From: Rikenellaceae bacterium UBA1749 | GTDB lineage: Bacteria > Bacteroidota > Bacteroidia > Bacteroidales > Rikenellaceae | NCBI GenBank assembly: GCA_002315675.1 | Contig: DCHP01000002.1 | Location: 1-27,392 of the forward strand | Direction: 5' to 3' | Length of the DNA stretch: 27,392 nucleotides | Shown here: piece by piece, positions 23,658 through 27,392 of the stretch | Layout: every line of letters begins with the position of its first letter | Numbering within the stretch: the stretch's first letter is position 1 | Notes under the pieces: model-generated | What the model was told of the DNA's origin: nothing | The model's database searches: none | The model's input: only the letters and a program-made list of their open reading frames with translations | Made by a program: the position numbers and the translations under genes

Positions 23658-24857
23658 TCAATCCTGAATATGACGACGGAGCAAGACGATAACAAGTAAA
23701 AGAACAACACAACCTGAGGATATCAACATCCATGGTGTTATCCAGTCTGGAACGGACGACGAAAACACGTAATCATTAAACAGCAACTGTCCGATGAAGG
23801 CCCCCAGAATAACGCCAAAACCATTTGTAAACATTGATACCAATCCTTGGGCTGTCGATCTGACTTCTGAAGATACGAGCGAATCCACATATATGGTTCC
23901 TGCAATATTGAAAAAATCAAAACCTATTCCATAAACGGCCATACCTATTATCAAAGGCCATATTGCATTTATCTGACAACCATAAGCCAATGACCCGAAA
24001 TGAAGAGCCCAGGAGAATACCGCAATCATGATTGTCCGTCTGACACCAAGAAACTTCAAGGAAAATGGTACAAGCAGAATACACAGGGTCTCAGATATTC
24101 TTGATATGGATATCAGCATATTTGGATGATCAATTTTCATGGCGGCAAAATAAGGATTAAGATAAGCCTCAGACAGTTTGAGTACTATCCCTACACATAA
24201 TACGAAAAAAAAGAAGATTGCAATCCTATGATTTCTAAAAAGCTTGAATCCTGAGAAAAACCCTCCGAATACTGCAGTTTGTCGGGGAGTACAATTGGGG
24301 AGAAAGAAGCTCCAGATAAATAGTAGAAATGAAAAAAAAGCCCCAACAAGAAACTGCCCATAGGAGAACTGGACACCCAGCAAATCTGTCAGTAACATCG
24401 CGACAACGAAACCTATTGTCCCGAACATCCTGATGGGAGGAAGCACTGTCTTAATTTCAATATTATGCTCTCTAAGTGATGTAAAGCTAAGTGAATATCC
24501 AAGTGGTATCGTAGGGTAATATAGACAGGAAATAATCGAGAAAATTGTGATGGCAATTGGAATATTTGACGCTTCAATTCCTCCCTTTAGAAATAAAGCA
24601 AACAGTACCAGAAAGGCTGTCAACAGTAAATGCACCATTCCATACAACTTCTGGGCAGGAATAAATCTATCTGCAAGAATTCCAAATAAGGTTGGGAACA
24701 AGAGATTTACAAAACCGCTGACTGCATAAAATAGACCTATATACTGTCCTAAACCATTTGATGCAAGTAAACCACCCAGGGATATAATAAAACTTCCTAG
24801 AACGGCAAACTGCATAAAAAACATTACTATTAACTGAAACTTGATATTCTTCAACAT
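23658..24857 (-). CDS. MFS transporter, NHS (NupG/XapB-like) family
   Basis: The product is 399 residues with 12 hydrophobic segments. The landmarks match the nucleoside:H+ symporter family: N-terminal 'MLKNIKFQLIVMFFMQFAV', 'LFPTLFGILADRFIPAQKLY', and the C-terminal 'GIGFDFFNIAGTIYVDS ... RSTAQGLVSMFTNGFGVILG'. It is an inner-membrane proton symporter. Many Bacteroidetes members lie beside glycan or nucleoside catabolism genes, so nucleoside specificity should not be assumed. It is divergent from a secreted beta-helix carbohydrate-active protein, with only a 109-base gap, so a sugar or sugar derivative released by that protein is a plausible substrate (inference). Confidence 0.85.
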   Translation of the reverse strand: MLKNIKFQLIVMFFMQFAVLGSFIISLGGLLASNGLGQYIGLFYAVSGFVNLLFPTLFGILADRFIPAQKLYGMVHLLLTAFLVLFALFLKGGIEASNIPIAITIFSIISCLYYPTIPLGYSLSFTSLREHNIEIKTVLPPIRMFGTIGFVVAMLLTDLLGVQFSYGQFLVGAFFSFLLFIWSFFLPNCTPRQTAVFGGFFSGFKLFRNHRIAIFFFFVLCVGIVLKLSEAYLNPYFAAMKIDHPNMLISISRISETLCILLVPFSLKFLGVRRTIMIAVFSWALHFGSLAYGCQINAIWPLIIGMAVYGIGFDFFNIAGTIYVDSLVSSEVRSTAQGLVSMFTNGFGVILGAFIGQLLFNDYVFSSSVPDWITPWMLISSGCVVLLLVIVLLRRHIQD

Positions 24858-24878
24858 TTGCTATTATGGTTTGATTGA

Positions 24879-24886
24879 CAAAGTTA
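24879..24886 (-). promoter_or_regulatory. Candidate -7 box for the MFS transporter gene
   Basis: The minus strand reads TAACTTTG (TAnnTTTG), 21 bases before the ATG at 24857. No -33 TTG is seen at the standard spacing. Confidence 0.4.
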
Positions 24887-24929
24887 ACGCTTCTGTTATT
24901 CATTGGTATGTAAGTATATTTTTTATTGT

Positions 24930-24937
24930 TAAATTTG
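24930..24937 (+). promoter_or_regulatory. Candidate -7 box for the beta-helix gene
   Basis: TAAATTTG matches TAnnTTTG, 29 bases before the ATG at 24967. With the opposite box at 24879 it makes a divergent promoter pair, which would allow shared control of the transporter and the secreted enzyme. Confidence 0.45.
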
Positions 24938-24966
24938 TTTGAAAATAATTAAAACCAAACAAGAAA

Positions 24967-27039
24967 ATGAAGAAGAGACTTTTCTCCGTTCTATGCATCC
25001 TGATGGGGACAATTATCTGTAACGCCCAGACCAGGTTACATGTTTCCGTTCAAGGGAACGACAATTCAAAAGGAGACATTTACGCGCCTTTTGCTACAAT
25101 CGGGAAAGCAATCGATGCCGCACGGACAATAGATGACAACAATATTGAGATTGTTATCCATGAAGGTACTTACAACCTTGACCATACTGAAATAATAAAT
25201 CCCGAAAGAACTGGGGGAAAAGCATTGGCTTTTAAAGCATATAATGATGATAAGGTAACTATTTCCAGTTTCAAGGAACTTGAACTTAAATGGGAAAAGG
25301 ACAAAAAGGGAATATGGAAGGCTCAATGCAAAGATTCAATATCCCAGTTATATATTGACGGCAAAAGATGTATTCTAGCAAGATACCCAAATTACTCTGG
25401 TGATTCTGCAGGAGTTTTTGGAGGAACATCCAGCGACGCTTTGTCAAAAGAAAGAATCAAAAAATGGAAAAATCCTACAGGAGGGATAATAAACACATTG
25501 CATTACTATCAATGGGGTAGTCAGCACTATAGAATCACAGGAAAAATCAAGGATTCAATAACCTATGAAGGTGGCTACCAGGTTTCCAGGCCTTCAAAGA
25601 TACATCCTTCCATGAGGTTTGTTGAAAACATTCATGAAGAGCTGGACACCATCAACGAATGGTTCTGGGACAGAGACACCAGATATCTCTATTACAAACC
25701 TGCAAATGAGCAGGTCATCAGTTCATCTGTATTCAGCACCACCACACTTCCACGGCTTTTTTCGGTTGAGGGGACACCTGAACATCCAATTAGGAATATT
25801 TCTTTTGAAAACATCCATTTTACCGGGGCAGACAAAACATATCTAATGCCATATGATATGTTACTTAGAAGTGACTGGGCCGTATATCGAGGAGCTGCAC
25901 TGATTTTTACAAATAGCGAATATTGTTCTGTAACAGGATGCGAATTTGAGGATTTAGGAGGTAACGCTCTGTTTATTGATAATTATGCCAAAGGTGATAT
26001 TATCAAATCAAATCATATACATAATATCGGTGGAACTGCCATCATGATTGTAGGCAACACTACAGCCGTCCGTTCTGGGGCATATGGCTATGACAATTAT
26101 GTCAAATATGACGATATGGATTTGACTCCAGGTCCTGCGAACCAGCTTTACCCAAGAGAATGCTTGGTTGAAGACAATCTGATTCATGATCTTGGTTTCG
26201 TTGAGAAACAGGTTGCCGGTGTTGAAGTACAGACAGCGGCATTCATAACCATCCGCAAGAACAGCATCTATGACATTCCACGTTCAGGAATCAATATTGG
26301 AGACGATGCATTCGGAGGACACATAATAGAATACAATGACATATTCAACGCCGTACTGGAAACAGGAGACCACGGTTGCTTCAATTCGTGGGGAAGAGAT
26401 CGTTTCTGGCATCCATCATATAAGTATATGTGTTCTCTGGTAAAGGAACATCCGCTTCTTATTGGATTGGACGCAGTATACACAACTATTATAAGATTCA
26501 ATAGAATGCGCTGCGACCATGGATGGGATATTGACCTGGATGATGGGTCCTCAAATTACCATATTTATGGAAATCTTTGCCTCAACGGAGGAATCAAACT
26601 GAGAGAGGGTTTCAACCGCAAGGTTGAAAATAATATTCTTGTCAACAATACACTGCATCCTCACGTATGGTTTGAGGACAGCCACGATATCATTCGCCGT
26701 AATCTGTTCATGAAAGCTTATGCTCCTATACGCGTAATCGGCTTCGGAGAAGAGATTGACTACAACTTCTTCTCGACAGAGGATGGACTTGAGAAGTCAC
26801 GGAAAGATATGAAAGGTGATGCTCATAGTATTACAGGCTCTTTTGAGTTCGTTGATGCTGATAATGGCGATTACACTCTCAAACCTGGAAGCGATGTATT
26901 CTCAATAGGTTTTGAGAACATTCCGGTAACAGGTTTTGGAGTTTACTCTGAATCCTTGCGCTCAATAGCAAAACATCCTGTCCATAATTCCATGCAGGCA
27001 ATACAATATGTAGGATTAGGACTGCATATGAAACAATAA
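24967..27039 (+). CDS. Secreted right-handed parallel beta-helix protein, probable glycoside hydrolase
   Basis: The product is 690 residues with a clear Sec signal peptide (MKKRLFSVLCILMGTIICNA, then QTRLHV). The start of the mature protein, 'VSVQGNDNSKG ... PFATIGKAIDAARTI', is the usual opening of extracellular parallel beta-helix enzymes. Further on are 'QLYIDGKRCILARYPN', a likely inserted domain near 170-250, then repeated strand/turn rungs with Asn ladders: 'FEDLGGNALFIDN', 'IHNIGGTAIMIVGN', 'IYDIPRSGINIGDDAFGG', 'ETGDHGCFNSWGRDRFW', 'WDIDLDDGSSNYHIYGN'. This pattern resembles GH141- or GH120-like proteins that act on fucose- or xylose-containing glycans, and the GH family assignment is tentative. 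No SusC/SusD pair is present in the window. The acidic residues near 'GDHG' and 'DIDLDDGS' are the best catalytic candidates. Confidence 0.8.
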   Translation: MKKRLFSVLCILMGTIICNAQTRLHVSVQGNDNSKGDIYAPFATIGKAIDAARTIDDNNIEIVIHEGTYNLDHTEIINPERTGGKALAFKAYNDDKVTISSFKELELKWEKDKKGIWKAQCKDSISQLYIDGKRCILARYPNYSGDSAGVFGGTSSDALSKERIKKWKNPTGGIINTLHYYQWGSQHYRITGKIKDSITYEGGYQVSRPSKIHPSMRFVENIHEELDTINEWFWDRDTRYLYYKPANEQVISSSVFSTTTLPRLFSVEGTPEHPIRNISFENIHFTGADKTYLMPYDMLLRSDWAVYRGAALIFTNSEYCSVTGCEFEDLGGNALFIDNYAKGDIIKSNHIHNIGGTAIMIVGNTTAVRSGAYGYDNYVKYDDMDLTPGPANQLYPRECLVEDNLIHDLGFVEKQVAGVEVQTAAFITIRKNSIYDIPRSGINIGDDAFGGHIIEYNDIFNAVLETGDHGCFNSWGRDRFWHPSYKYMCSLVKEHPLLIGLDAVYTTIIRFNRMRCDHGWDIDLDDGSSNYHIYGNLCLNGGIKLREGFNRKVENNILVNNTLHPHVWFEDSHDIIRRNLFMKAYAPIRVIGFGEEIDYNFFSTEDGLEKSRKDMKGDAHSITGSFEFVDADNGDYTLKPGSDVFSIGFENIPVTGFGVYSESLRSIAKHPVHNSMQAIQYVGLGLHMKQ

Positions 27040-27154
27040 CTTACTGTACAGTACAAAACCTTACAGAAGTTGCTTATAACTATAGAAAAATCCCCTATAA
27101 CCAATACAAAATTTGGATAGAAAGAAAAAGAATTAGAAGACAAAAGCACAAAAT

Positions 27155-27199
27155 GACAACGGATATGAAATTCTCGCAAACAATTTCATATCCGTTGTC
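27155..27199. terminator. Perfect 18-bp inverted repeat, probable terminator
   Basis: GACAACGGATATGAAATT at 27155-27172 is followed by a 9-base loop and its exact complement at 27182-27199. It stands 115 bases after the beta-helix stop codon. There is no T-run on the plus side; on the minus side the stem is followed by ATTTTGTGCTTTTG. It may stop transcription in one or both directions, or be a protein-binding palindrome. Confidence 0.55.
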
Positions 27200-27392
27200 C
27201 ATTCTACTATCATCATTGCCGGCCTCTTTTTGTACAATTGCATGAGTACTATGAATCAGTCAGCACTAAATAAAGAATCGGTAAAATATGCCACTATACA
27301 ACTCCGAGAGCCTGAGCAAGTGCTGCGATTTTCTTGACCCGTGGTGTTGGTTGCTAGTTCCCGTCCTCATCCATCTGCATCATGAAGTGCCT
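27200..27392. other. Right-end stretch without an intact gene
   Basis: No open frame of convincing length is present. On the minus strand a frame interrupted by TAG codons (27354-27356 and 27294-27296) reads QPTPRVKKIAALAQALGVV between the stops. This vaguely resembles the end of a helix-turn-helix domain of the XRE type. It could be a decayed gene or chance, and the window edge prevents a decision. Confidence 0.25.

Overview
The window looks like chromosomal DNA of a Bacteroidales bacterium (Bacteroides, Phocaeicola, Prevotella or a close relative). The supporting signs are AT-rich DNA, no clear Shine-Dalgarno sequences, several Bacteroidetes-type -7 boxes (TAnnTTTG) ahead of genes, many lipoprotein signal peptides, and the gene families themselves: GIN-domain and META-domain envelope proteins, an FGGY kinase beside L-arabinose isomerase, and a GlnPH-like transporter fusion. 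All major genes are on the minus strand except the META lipoprotein near the left end and the beta-helix protein near the right end. I recognise no rRNA or tRNA gene, CRISPR array, complete insertion sequence or phage gene.

Layout from left to right. At 121-1374 a GIN-domain (DUF2807) exported protein and a META/HslJ-like lipoprotein are divergently transcribed. A strong bidirectional terminator at 1388-1430 separates them from a closely spaced minus-strand string read from 10107 to 1459: a CPA1 Na+/H+ antiporter, 6-phosphofructokinase (pfkA), and a tripartite RND efflux pump (adaptor, HAE-1 pump, outer-membrane channel). The pump and channel genes overlap in a 9-bp tandem repeat that codes in two frames. 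An NhaC-type Na+/H+ antiporter (10440-11708) follows. Next is a compact L-arabinose operon read from 17551 to 11855: SSS sugar symporter, araD, araA, FGGY (ribulo)kinase. It has a recognisable promoter upstream and a hairpin terminator downstream. Then come a 935-residue FAD/Fe-S D-lactate-dehydrogenase-like fusion protein, a two-gene amino-acid ABC importer (permuted binding protein plus permease, and an ATPase with an unusual C-terminal domain), and an NHS-family MFS transporter divergent from a secreted right-handed beta-helix (GH-like) protein. The last 350 bases hold a perfect 18-bp inverted repeat and perhaps a decayed coding remnant.

How the genes work together: the arabinose genes form a complete route from uptake to D-xylulose 5-phosphate, and pfkA is the committed glycolytic step. 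The two antiporters, the RND pump and the envelope proteins point to ion and stress homeostasis. The right-hand genes suggest scavenging of peptides or amino acids, lactate and plant or host glycans.

The most novel structure is a pair of 100-bp elements at 10260-10359 and 20764-20863. They are 78% identical without gaps, have ~19-bp imperfect terminal inverted repeats, and each is flanked by its own 4-bp direct repeat (TAGA, TTTA). They look like a MITE family. In both copies a 31-codon open frame spans the element, and its ATG is completed by the last A of the target-site duplication.
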